Below the pieces are notes generated by a model. It ran no database searches, was not told where the DNA came from, and saw only the letters and a list, made by a program, of their open reading frames with translations. Positions 1-4,915 of a DNA stretch of 12,451 nucleotides are shown here, piece after piece. Made by a program: the position numbers and the translations under genes. Numbering within the stretch: position 1 is the stretch's first letter; each line of letters opens with the position of its first letter. This DNA comes from Betaproteobacteria bacterium (GTDB lineage Bacteria; Pseudomonadota; Gammaproteobacteria; Burkholderiales; Burkholderiaceae_C): assembly GCA_009923345.1 (NCBI GenBank), contig RFTR01000038.1:1-12451 (forward strand). Reading direction: 5' to 3'.

Positions 1-136
1 AGATTAAAAATAAAAGCGGCCACCAACCACTCAGGCCCGTAACACCTGCACCGAGTAAGGTAAAGACCAGCAACACCACTGACGCCAAAAATGCGGTGTA
101 GCGCACCGGATAGATCTGGTTTAATTTCTCCAGCAT
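1..136 (-). CDS. N-terminal fragment of a membrane protein, probably FMN-binding glutamate synthase family
   Basis: Forty-five codons are visible before the gene leaves the window. The protein begins MLEKLNQIYPVRYTAF and continues with a strongly hydrophobic segment (about residues 13-45, containing LASVVLLVFTLLGAG, then GWWPLLFLI), so it has at least one and probably two membrane segments at its N-terminus. A short charged start, a Y-x-x-R-Y motif, a hydrophobic stretch and a GWWPL segment are what I recall of FMN-binding glutamate synthase-family proteins, which carry a membrane-anchored N-terminus before the GltB-like FMN domain; that domain is outside the window. The start is supported by AAGGAG eight bases upstream on the minus strand. 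Only 29 bases separate it from the coiled-coil gene upstream, so it is probably the third gene of the parA-like operon. The family call rests on memory of the N-terminus only; any other small membrane protein is possible. Confidence 0.5.
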   Translation of the reverse strand, partial: MLEKLNQIYPVRYTAFLASVVLLVFTLLGAGVTGLSGWWPLLFLI

Positions 137-165
137 ACAGCTAACTCCTTTGGCGGTGGGAAGAA

Positions 166-702
166 CTATCGTCTTTGATTCAGTTTCGCCGCCAGTTTAG
201 TTTGCGCTAAGGCCGAGACTTCTGAGCGCAAACGCGCAGAGGTGAGTTGTTGGTCGGCGACGTTTTGTACATCTTTGAGATGCGACATGATGGATGAACG
301 TAGATCCACCAGATCAACTTCCAACTTGCGGGCACGCTCTTGCAACTCGCGTTGCAGCGCCATGCGTTGTGTCAATAAATTCACTTCGGCCGCAATCGTG
401 CGCCATGTTTGTGTGAGTTCATCCGAGGGTGCCACGCGAAGTTGGTCAAACAACTCGCTGATCAAAGGGTCAAACATTGGCGAGGTGGCCTCATGCGGAT
501 GCATGGGCTCTTGCGTTTCAGTCAATGTTGGTACTTTTTCTGGTGCGAAGTTGTGTGGAGGCGCGGAAGCTGCTTCTGCAGGAGCAGGAGCCGCCGCCGC
601 ACGTGCATGTGATTGCAGCAAAGCATTGACTTGTCCCCAGCCGTCGTCAGGCGTGTACTGCTTGAGTCCTTTGAATGACAAAAATTGTGGTTCGGTACTC
701 AT
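166..702 (-). CDS. Small coiled-coil protein, putative partner of the ParA-like ATPase
   Basis: This 178-residue protein matches no family I recognise. It has three parts. Residues 1-35 are a folded-looking head (PQFLSFKGLKQYTPDDGWGQ). Residues 35-80 are a low-complexity linker rich in Ala, Pro and Glu. From about residue 95 to the end it is a long charged helix with heptad-like spacing of Leu and Val (LTQRMALQRELQERARKLEV and onward), ending in a basic tail KLNQRR. There is no signal peptide or membrane segment, so it is cytoplasmic. Its ATG overlaps the TGA of the ATPase gene (ATGA, 699-702), which indicates translational coupling. In ParA/MinD systems the partner is often a small, coiled-coil, poorly conserved protein that stimulates the ATPase or links it to cargo; that role here is inference from position and architecture. 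That it is a real gene is much more secure than its function. Confidence 0.8.
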   Translation of the reverse strand: MSTEPQFLSFKGLKQYTPDDGWGQVNALLQSHARAAAAPAPAEAASAPPHNFAPEKVPTLTETQEPMHPHEATSPMFDPLISELFDQLRVAPSDELTQTWRTIAAEVNLLTQRMALQRELQERARKLEVDLVDLRSSIMSHLKDVQNVADQQLTSARLRSEVSALAQTKLAAKLNQRR

Positions 703-1694
703 TTGCTCAAGATGCCCATAGACATGCGTTTAAGGAATTGCGGAATTCCCATGGAAGAAATGCTTGCGGTTTCTTCTACTGCAGGTTGCGCCGTTGGTTT
801 TGTCGGTTTTGCGAATGTATTTGCCTGCTCTGGCGATTCAGCAGGGGCAGTGTCTCCAACTTTATGCAAGCGATGGCGACCTAAAACTGAATACTGGTTT
901 GACAAAGTGCTTGTGCGTGCCAGCAAGTTTTTAGGCGGTGCGTTCAGCGCATTGGACTGGTTCGTAGCGTGAACACCATTGAGTGTATTGATGCGTGTAG
1001 AGGCCGTTGTCTGGCGAATACCTTGTGCACTGTTTCGCATTTCACGGGCAGTGCAAACAGCTTTGCCAAACTCAATGAAAGAGGTGCCGCATTCGTCAGG
1101 CAAGTCCATCAAATAGCCGCGCTCAAACATTTCACGCGCACTTTGCGCTTCCAACACAGGGGGCGACAACATAAAGCTGACAGGAAAGCGTTGCTTCGTA
1201 AAGGTATCGCTTTGCATTTGCTCGTTGTGCACACGCGTAGGGCAAACGAGCAATGTGGGTGGTGTGTGGATAGCGGAATCAAATACCCAACGATGGCGAC
1301 TCAAAAAGCCTGCAGTAGCGGCGAGTTCAATTTCTGACACTGATGTGGGCACGATGACCAAGTCGTACTCGAACATCAATTCACCAGCAATCGAGTCGGT
1401 CCACGTCAAATCGCAAATCACGACGTCAGAGCTGCTAGCGGCTCGTCGCAAATGCAAACGCGCGTCAAGAATAGGACGGTTGCCACCTTGGTCTAGGGGC
1501 AATATATGGTGCTGCACAACGATGCCTATGTTGGGTGCGCGGTTCAACCAGGTGCTGGAGGATCCGTGGGTGTCAAAGTCGACCAAGGTCACACTTTGAC
1601 CTTGACGGCGCAGATAAGCCGCCAAGTTGGCAGATACGGTGCTCTTGCCGACGCCACCCTTTTGACTGGTGACCAGAATTTTGAAAGTAGACAT
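699..1694 (-). CDS. ParA/MinD-family P-loop ATPase with long linker and C-terminal amphipathic tail
   Basis: A 331-residue protein. The deviant Walker A box of the ParA/MinD family is at residues 11-19 (QKGGVGKST), with signature Lys12 and P-loop Lys17. The switch/Walker A' region is DFDTHGSSSTWL at 39-50, where typical ParA has DxDPQG, and the Walker B-like strand is VVICDLTWTD at 91-100. The ATPase fold ends near residue 215. Residues about 217-313 are a low-complexity linker rich in Ser, Thr, Asn, Pro and Ala. The last 16 residues (GIPQFLKRMSMGILSK) form a plausible amphipathic basic helix. Family members dimerise on ATP and position plasmids, chromosomes, division sites, chemoreceptors or storage granules. 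No ParB, parS, MinC, MinE or flagellar gene is near, so cargo is unknown. The ATG is preceded by GGAG seven bases away, and a sigma70-like promoter lies upstream. The downstream coiled-coil gene overlaps its stop by 4 bases. Family assignment is secure; function is open. Confidence 0.9.
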   Translation of the reverse strand: MSTFKILVTSQKGGVGKSTVSANLAAYLRRQGQSVTLVDFDTHGSSSTWLNRAPNIGIVVQHHILPLDQGGNRPILDARLHLRRAASSSDVVICDLTWTDSIAGELMFEYDLVIVPTSVSEIELAATAGFLSRHRWVFDSAIHTPPTLLVCPTRVHNEQMQSDTFTKQRFPVSFMLSPPVLEAQSAREMFERGYLMDLPDECGTSFIEFGKAVCTAREMRNSAQGIRQTTASTRINTLNGVHATNQSNALNAPPKNLLARTSTLSNQYSVLGRHRLHKVGDTAPAESPEQANTFAKPTKPTAQPAVEETASISSMGIPQFLKRMSMGILSK

Positions 1695-1755
1695 TTTCTA
1701 ACTCCAGATTCGAATGCCGCAGTGCCTTAGAAACAAAAACAGAAGCGGGGTATGG

Positions 1756-1784
1756 AATTTAATAGGTAGTTGTATTACCGTCAA
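1756..1784 (-). promoter_or_regulatory. Sigma70-like promoter for the parA-like operon
   Basis: Read on the minus strand, TTGACG (1784-1779, five of six bases match the -35 consensus) is followed after exactly 17 bases by TAAATT (1761-1756, four of six match the -10 consensus). Transcription would start near 1748, giving a leader of roughly 54 bases to the ATG at 1694. The match is by eye and there is no experimental support. Confidence 0.5.
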
Positions 1785-1813
1785 CAACGCTAATTTTGCG
1801 ATTAAGTGGTCAA

Positions 1814-1833
1814 AACCGACAAAAATATCGGTT
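1814..1833. promoter_or_regulatory. Dyad AACCGA-N8-TCGGTT in the divergent promoter region
   Basis: A perfect 6-bp inverted repeat with an 8-base AT-rich spacer lies about 75 bases upstream of the predicted parA-like transcription start and about 200 bases before pal. Size and position fit a homodimeric regulator site serving either divergent gene. I do not recognise the motif, and a 6-bp dyad in AT-rich DNA could arise by chance. Confidence 0.3.
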
Positions 1834-1921
1834 CATAGAGCTAATTAGTATTCAAAAAATTTAAAAAAGAAACTAAATGAAGAATAATTGCTATGTTGTT
1901 GATTCATAATGTTTTTCAAAG

Positions 1922-1944
1922 AAGTGTCAAAAAAAACAACACTT
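1922..1944. repeat. Inverted repeat AAGTGT-N11-ACACTT
   Basis: A 6-bp inverted repeat encloses an A-rich loop and is followed on the plus strand by a T-rich tract (TTATCTTTTT). It has the outline of a weak terminator or of a structured pal leader, about 90 bases before the pal ATG. The stem is short and AT-rich, so stability is low and function is unproven. Confidence 0.2.
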
Positions 1945-2034
1945 TTATCTTTTTATGGATGTTTACCCTGCCACGAGCCCTGCAAAACCCTCCAGTAAAC
2001 TCATTGGGTCTTAATTTTTTGAATCCATATAACT

Positions 2035-2574
2035 ATGTCAACTACGCATCACACCCGAATCGCTATGGCAATAGCCGTTCTGACCCTTGCTGCTTGCAGC
2101 TCTACCAAGCTTGCCGAAACTGCAGAAGTCTCTGGCAAAGCAGTGGCAGCAGCCCCTGCGAGCTCAGTAGCCCCCGCCCCAGCGAAGTCTGCGGTTGCCG
2201 CGGTGGTTGCCGACCACTTGAACCCCAGTAGTTTGATTTCTAAAGAGCGAAGTGTGTACTTTGACTTTGACCAATTTGTGATCAAAGCCAGTGACGGTCC
2301 TTTGATCGAGCGCCAAGGCAAATACTTAGCTAGCAATCCCACCCTTGCCATTCGTGTGGAAGGCAATGCCGATGAACGCGGTGGCCGTGAATACAACTTG
2401 GCACTGGGACAAAAGCGCGCTGACGCAGTAGTGCGTGCCTTGAAAGTCTATGGCGTTAGCGACAAGCAATTAGAAGCAGTGAGCTTTGGTAGCGAAAAAC
2501 CAGCGATCCAGGGTCACGACGAAGTCGCATGGGCACAAAACCGCCGCGTTGATTTGGCTTACCCCAACAAGTAA
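2035..2574 (+). CDS. pal: Peptidoglycan-associated lipoprotein (Pal/OmpA C-terminal family)
   Basis: A 179-residue outer-membrane lipoprotein that binds peptidoglycan and normally forms the outer-membrane end of the Tol-Pal system. A short signal sequence ends in a lipobox LAAC with lipidated Cys21 followed by Ser22, which fits outer-membrane sorting. Residues 25-70 are an Ala/Pro/Val-rich tether. The OmpA_C domain follows (about 72-177): YFDFDQF at 75-81, ERQGKYL at 92-98, GNADERGGREYNLALGQKRA at 110-129 with the peptidoglycan-binding Asp113 and Arg128, and NRRVDL near the end. Length matches family norms. Unlike classical pal it has no tolB beside it; its neighbours are a divergent parA-like operon and a Nudix gene, so it may be a second copy or a rearranged locus. 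No clear Shine-Dalgarno sequence precedes the ATG (upstream bases TTTTTTGAATCCATATAACT), and an in-frame TGA at 2020-2022 rules out a longer version. Family secure; identity as the main cellular Pal less so. Confidence 0.9.
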   Translation: MSTTHHTRIAMAIAVLTLAACSSTKLAETAEVSGKAVAAAPASSVAPAPAKSAVAAVVADHLNPSSLISKERSVYFDFDQFVIKASDGPLIERQGKYLASNPTLAIRVEGNADERGGREYNLALGQKRADAVVRALKVYGVSDKQLEAVSFGSEKPAIQGHDEVAWAQNRRVDLAYPNK

Positions 2575-2602
2575 TTTTTGGTCGCAATGCCTAGTCAGAG
2601 TT

Positions 2603-2622
2603 GTTGCATCTGCTGATGCAAC
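2603..2622 (+). promoter_or_regulatory. Hairpin enclosing the Nudix start codon
   Basis: GTTGCATC (2603-2610) and GATGCAAC (2615-2622) are a perfect 8-bp inverted repeat with a TGCT loop. The right arm contains the predicted ATG (2616-2618). In mRNA the helix would bury the start codon, and no T-tract follows, so it is not a normal intrinsic terminator. It could reduce or condition translation of the Nudix gene, or protect the 3' end of pal mRNA. Confidence 0.4.
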
Positions 2623-3527
2623 TCAACAGCGAAGTTATCACCACACCACCGCGTGCTTCGGCCACGGTGGTGTTATTACGTGACGCCCCACAGAAAGGGT
2701 TGGAAGTATTTTTGTTACGTCGTCATACGGACTCTGCTGTCCTGGGCGGCGCCTATGTTTTCCCTGGCGGTAAATTAGACAAGGCGGATAGTAGCGAATA
2801 TGTATTGCGCCATTTAGACCGGGATTCGCTGGACTTGCACCATTCATTGGCTGAGCCTGAGATTCATACTGATATGGCTGCAGGTCTCTATGTGGCTGCT
2901 ATTCGTGAGGCCTTGGAAGAATGCGGTGTTTTGTATGCCCGCGCCCGCAACAGCGATGCATTGGCGCACGACACAATGCAACGCGCCAAATGGCAAAAGC
3001 AATTGCATGCTGGTGAAGCATTTGCCGATGTTTTGGCGTCCGGAGATTTGCAACTCGACACGCAACATTTGGCTCCGTGGTCACGTTGGATCACACCACG
3101 CATGCCGTCTGTCACCAGCAAGCGTTTTGATACGCGGTTTTTTGTAGCCGTATTGCCACAAAACCAAACACCAATCCATGACGACGTAGAAGCTGTCGAC
3201 AGTATCTGGCTATCGCCCCGTGACGCACTGTTGAAGTATTGGGACCGTGGCATCAGCATGGCGCCTCCACAAATCATGACCTTGGTGAACTTGTTGCCTT
3301 ACAGCGATTGCGCAAGCGTATTGCGCGCAGCCTTGGCAAGAAAGCCCTCTGTCGTGATGCCTGAAACATTTGACGCCGATGGATTGCGCCATATTTGTTA
3401 TCCGGGCGACCCGCAGCACTCCATCAAAGAAAAAGCCATGATAGGACCCACGCGTTTGCGTTTTATAGAAGGACGCTTTGAACCGAAAGATGGGGTGGAG
3501 GCTTTTTTAGATCCTGAGGGGATCTAA
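2616..3527 (+). CDS. NUDIX hydrolase, NUDT19/RP2-like with split Nudix box
   Basis: A 303-residue cytoplasmic hydrolase expected to cleave a nucleoside diphosphate linked to another group using divalent metal ions. The beta-strand RASATVVLLRD is at 13-23, then GGAYVFPGGK at 44-53. The catalytic half of the Nudix box REALEECGV is at 97-105 with metal-binding Glu101 and Glu102. About 45 residues separate GGK from REALEE, instead of the compact 23-residue box. That long insertion is typical of the mammalian NUDT19/RP2-type branch, for which CoA-ester or CoA diphosphatase activity is known in some members; substrate here is unknown. The start is chosen as ATG 2616 because little conserved sequence precedes the fold. 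A TTG at 2601 in the same frame is possible and has a weak AGAG before it. It lies 41 bases after pal and is probably co-transcribed. Two hairpins (2603-2622, 2643-2673) cover its start. Confidence 0.88.
   Translation: MQLNSEVITTPPRASATVVLLRDAPQKGLEVFLLRRHTDSAVLGGAYVFPGGKLDKADSSEYVLRHLDRDSLDLHHSLAEPEIHTDMAAGLYVAAIREALEECGVLYARARNSDALAHDTMQRAKWQKQLHAGEAFADVLASGDLQLDTQHLAPWSRWITPRMPSVTSKRFDTRFFVAVLPQNQTPIHDDVEAVDSIWLSPRDALLKYWDRGISMAPPQIMTLVNLLPYSDCASVLRAALARKPSVVMPETFDADGLRHICYPGDPQHSIKEKAMIGPTRLRFIEGRFEPKDGVEAFLDPEGI
2643..2673 (+). promoter_or_regulatory. Strong hairpin with UUCG tetraloop inside the start of the Nudix gene
   Basis: ACACCACCG (2643-2651) and CGGTGGTGT (2665-2673) are a perfect 9-bp inverted repeat. 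Inside it, GC-TTCG-GC (2655-2662) forms a C(UUCG)G tetraloop, a very stable RNA loop type, with one further G-C pair between. It lies at codons 10-20 of the Nudix gene, only 20 bases after the start-codon hairpin. It has no T-tract after it. The segment also codes for the conserved first strand of the fold, so coding constraint may explain part of it. Confidence 0.4.
3507..3527 (+). repeat. Hairpin at the Nudix stop codon
   Basis: TTAGATCC (3507-3514) and GGATCTAA (3520-3527) are a perfect 8-bp inverted repeat with a 5-base loop, ending exactly on the TAA stop. A T6 run overlaps its left arm rather than following the right arm on either strand, so it is not a canonical intrinsic terminator. 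It may act as an mRNA 3'-end stabiliser or terminate inefficiently. Confidence 0.35.
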
Positions 3528-3586
3528 GCACGGGACAACTGTAAATAGTGTCTTCAGTATGTACCCAAGACGGTAATAAAAGTCGC

Positions 3587-3615
3587 TTGCAAAGTGGATA
3601 AGCCTCGATTAAACT
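3587..3615 (+). promoter_or_regulatory. Predicted promoter of the toxin-antitoxin operon
   Basis: TTGCAA (3587-3592) and TAAACT (3610-3615) are spaced by 17 bases and each match the sigma70 consensus at four of six positions. The -10 element overlaps the first repeat of the tandem operator, as expected for an autorepressed toxin-antitoxin promoter. The start would fall near 3622, about 25 bases before the antitoxin ATG. Confidence 0.4.
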
Positions 3616-3632
3616 AGTCAGGTAACTAGTCA
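3612..3632 (+). promoter_or_regulatory. Tandem operator-like repeat before the antitoxin gene
   Basis: AACTAGTCA occurs twice (3612-3620 and 3624-3632), 12 bases apart start to start. Each copy contains the palindrome ACTAGT. Phd/YefM-type antitoxins commonly autoregulate by binding short palindromic sites between promoter and start codon, so this is the likely binding site of the downstream antitoxin, alone or with toxin. Assignment is by position and symmetry. Confidence 0.55.
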
Positions 3633-3633
3633 A

Positions 3634-3642
3634 AAGGAGGTG
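3634..3642 (+). promoter_or_regulatory. Very strong Shine-Dalgarno sequence of the antitoxin
   Basis: AAGGAGGTG is fully complementary to the 16S rRNA anti-Shine-Dalgarno end, with six bases between GGAGG and the ATG at 3647. It is clearly the strongest ribosome binding site in the window; by contrast the toxin gene has little of its own. This favours more antitoxin than toxin, as such modules require. Confidence 0.7.
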
Positions 3643-3646
3643 TTTT

Positions 3647-3907
3647 ATGCAAACTTGGCCTATACAAGATGCTAAAGCCCGATTTAGCGAATTTCTAGAT
3701 GCCTGCATAAGCGATGGTCCTCAAATGGTCAGTAAGCGTGGCGTAGATGCGGCTGTGCTGGTTCCGTTGCCTGTGTGGCAACGTATGCAGGCGACATCCA
3801 GAATGACTTTGAAAGAATTGCTTTTATCTGAGCAGGGCCGATCCGATACTTTTCCTCTGCCACTGCGAGGCAAGGCGAAAAGACGTTCTATAGATGGAAT
3901 TTCCTGA
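3647..3907 (+). CDS. Phd/YefM-family antitoxin
   Basis: An 86-residue antitoxin. The N-terminal half has the Phd/YefM pattern: a short strand (MQTWPIQDAKARFSEFLDA) leading to a helix, a second strand with SKRGVDAAVLVPL at about 29-41, and a helix starting VWQRMQ. This part dimerises and binds DNA. The C-terminal part (about 50-86, ending KAKRRSIDGIS) is the flexible region that wraps the toxin. It precedes the PIN toxin by two bases and would repress the shared operon through the ACTAGT repeats. The start is fixed by the perfect Shine-Dalgarno sequence. Family is inferred from pattern and context; a FitA-like ribbon-helix-helix protein is less likely because of the IQDAKARFSE signature. Confidence 0.88.
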   Translation: MQTWPIQDAKARFSEFLDACISDGPQMVSKRGVDAAVLVPLPVWQRMQATSRMTLKELLLSEQGRSDTFPLPLRGKAKRRSIDGIS

Positions 3908-3909
3908 AG

Positions 3910-4320
3910 ATGTATTTGTTAGATACCAACATAGTTTCTGAATTACGTCGAACGAAGCCTCATGCCGGAGTAGTGGGTTGGATTCAATCGATCAACGATA
4001 GCGACCTCTTTATTTCTGCGGTGACATTGGCTGAAATCCAAGCGGGCATCGAGTCAACCAGAGAGCAAGACCCCTTAAAAGCCAAAGAGATTGAAGGTTG
4101 GCTGGATCAACTGGCCGATTCATTCAGTGTGCTCCCTATAGACGGGGCGGCTTTTCGCAAATGGTCGCGCCTCATGCACCGTACCTCAGACACTTTGTAT
4201 GAAGATGCCATGATTGCTGCTACTGCTTTGGTACATAACCTCAAAGTCGTTACACGAAATGTTGCAGATTTCAAATCTTTTGGTGTGGATCTTCTAAATC
4301 CCTTTGAAATCAAAAGCTAG
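3910..4320 (+). CDS. PIN-domain ribonuclease toxin (VapC/FitB-like)
   Basis: A 136-residue PIN-domain protein, full length for the family. Acidic metal-binding residues are all present: Asp5 in LLDTNIVSEL, Glu42 in TLAEIQAGIE, Asp99 in YEDAMIAATA, and Asn117/Asp120 in TRNVADF. The T-L-A-E-I-Q-x-G-I-E and D-x-x-I-A-A-T-A patterns are characteristic of FitB-type VapC proteins. Such toxins cut specific RNAs (tRNA or rRNA in characterised VapCs) when the antitoxin is lost; the target here is unknown. Pairing a PIN toxin with a Phd/YefM antitoxin is common. It starts two bases after the antitoxin stop without a strong ribosome site, so translation is probably coupled. Nothing is missing from the active site, so the toxin should be functional. 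It sits directly before the FDH accessory genes, with which it has no evident functional link. Confidence 0.92.
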   Translation: MYLLDTNIVSELRRTKPHAGVVGWIQSINDSDLFISAVTLAEIQAGIESTREQDPLKAKEIEGWLDQLADSFSVLPIDGAAFRKWSRLMHRTSDTLYEDAMIAATALVHNLKVVTRNVADFKSFGVDLLNPFEIKS

Positions 4321-4342
4321 TGCACCTCTATAAGATCCCCGC

Positions 4343-4915
4343 ATGTCCTCACGCCCTAGTTTGCAAGTAGCCGTCATCATGCGCCGAGAGCGTGTGCCGG
4401 GGGCTATGAGCCGTTGGCAGCCTTGGCGTTGGGTCTTGCACGATGTGGTGGGGCATGACTTGGCGCCGCACGCAGAACACTTTGGCACGGCCCCGAAATG
4501 TTTGCGTCAAACCGAGGACGAGCAAATTTGGTTGCATCCTGGCTTTACGGTGGAACTGTTCAAAGACGATCCTGAAGGCTACTACCTCAACCTCTCCTCG
4601 CCTGACCCCTGCTGGTTTGTTTTGTGGCGCATGGAAGAGGAGCCTGGAATTGCTGACGAAGTTGTGGCTGTCCCTGCCATGGTGAGTTTGAGTTACCACG
4701 ATGCAGGCCGTTGGTTAGACGCACAAGAAAACGTAGACCAAGTCAAAGCCCCCGTCGAAGTGGTGGCATGGATGGCCGACTTTGCCCAAACCCATTGGGT
4801 GGAAGAAACCAAACGTCGCAAAAGGCCAGAAAGCTTCAAAGGTCTGCAAGACCGTTTTGGTAATCCGGCTTCGGTGAGCACGGACAAAGTGCGAGGTGGG
4901 CCACATGGCCAATGA
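4343..4915 (+). CDS. DUF3305 protein of the formate dehydrogenase locus
   Basis: A 190-residue cytoplasmic protein with no signal or membrane segment. The N-terminus VAVIMRRERV followed by RWQPWRWVLHDVV, a central WLHPGFTVELFKDDPEGYYLNLSSPDPCWFV-type core, and a C-terminal helix including EVVAWMADFAQTHW match the DUF3305 family as I know it. That family is found beside formate dehydrogenase or other molybdoenzyme genes in proteobacteria; its molecular role is not established. It overlaps the start of the DUF3306 gene and so heads the accessory operon. The start is the first ATG before the conserved region, but no Shine-Dalgarno sequence is seen. A TATAAG at 4329-4334 with TTGAAA 19 bases upstream could even give a near-leaderless transcript. 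It begins 22 bases after the toxin gene. Confidence 0.8.
   Translation: MSSRPSLQVAVIMRRERVPGAMSRWQPWRWVLHDVVGHDLAPHAEHFGTAPKCLRQTEDEQIWLHPGFTVELFKDDPEGYYLNLSSPDPCWFVLWRMEEEPGIADEVVAVPAMVSLSYHDAGRWLDAQENVDQVKAPVEVVAWMADFAQTHWVEETKRRKRPESFKGLQDRFGNPASVSTDKVRGGPHGQ

Larger units (their letters stand above)
1695..2034. other. AT-rich divergent intergenic region
   Basis: This 340-base gap separates the leftward parA-like operon from the rightward pal gene. It is visibly AT-rich, especially from about 1840 to 1960. It holds a sigma70-like promoter for the parA-like gene (1756-1784), a dyad at 1814-1833 and a looser hairpin at 1922-1944. On the plus strand a CATAAT at 1905-1910 resembles a -10 box, but I find no matching -35 at normal spacing, so the pal promoter is not located with confidence. 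No convincing small gene is seen; the open frame running from 1893 into pal is in the wrong frame and has no recognisable product. Confidence 0.7.

Noticed and set aside
242..1599. Several plus-strand open frames opposite the parA-like and coiled-coil genes
   Set aside because: Cys/Arg-rich translations without motifs; the minus-strand genes have clear domains, ribosome sites and a 4-base coupling overlap.
1905..1910. CATAAT as a -10 box for pal
   Set aside because: No -35-like hexamer at 16-18 bases upstream; too common in AT-rich DNA to annotate.
2004..2033. TTGGGT-N18-TATAAC as a pal promoter
   Set aside because: Transcription would start at or after the ATG at 2035, which is implausible for this gene.
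1893..2231. Plus-strand open frame running from the intergenic region into pal
   Set aside because: It overlaps pal in another frame, has no recognisable product or ribosome site, and its composition beyond 2035 is dictated by pal.
3507..3527. Intrinsic terminator after the Nudix gene
   Set aside because: The hairpin is perfect, but the T-run lies on its 5' side on the plus strand and no T-run follows on the minus strand.
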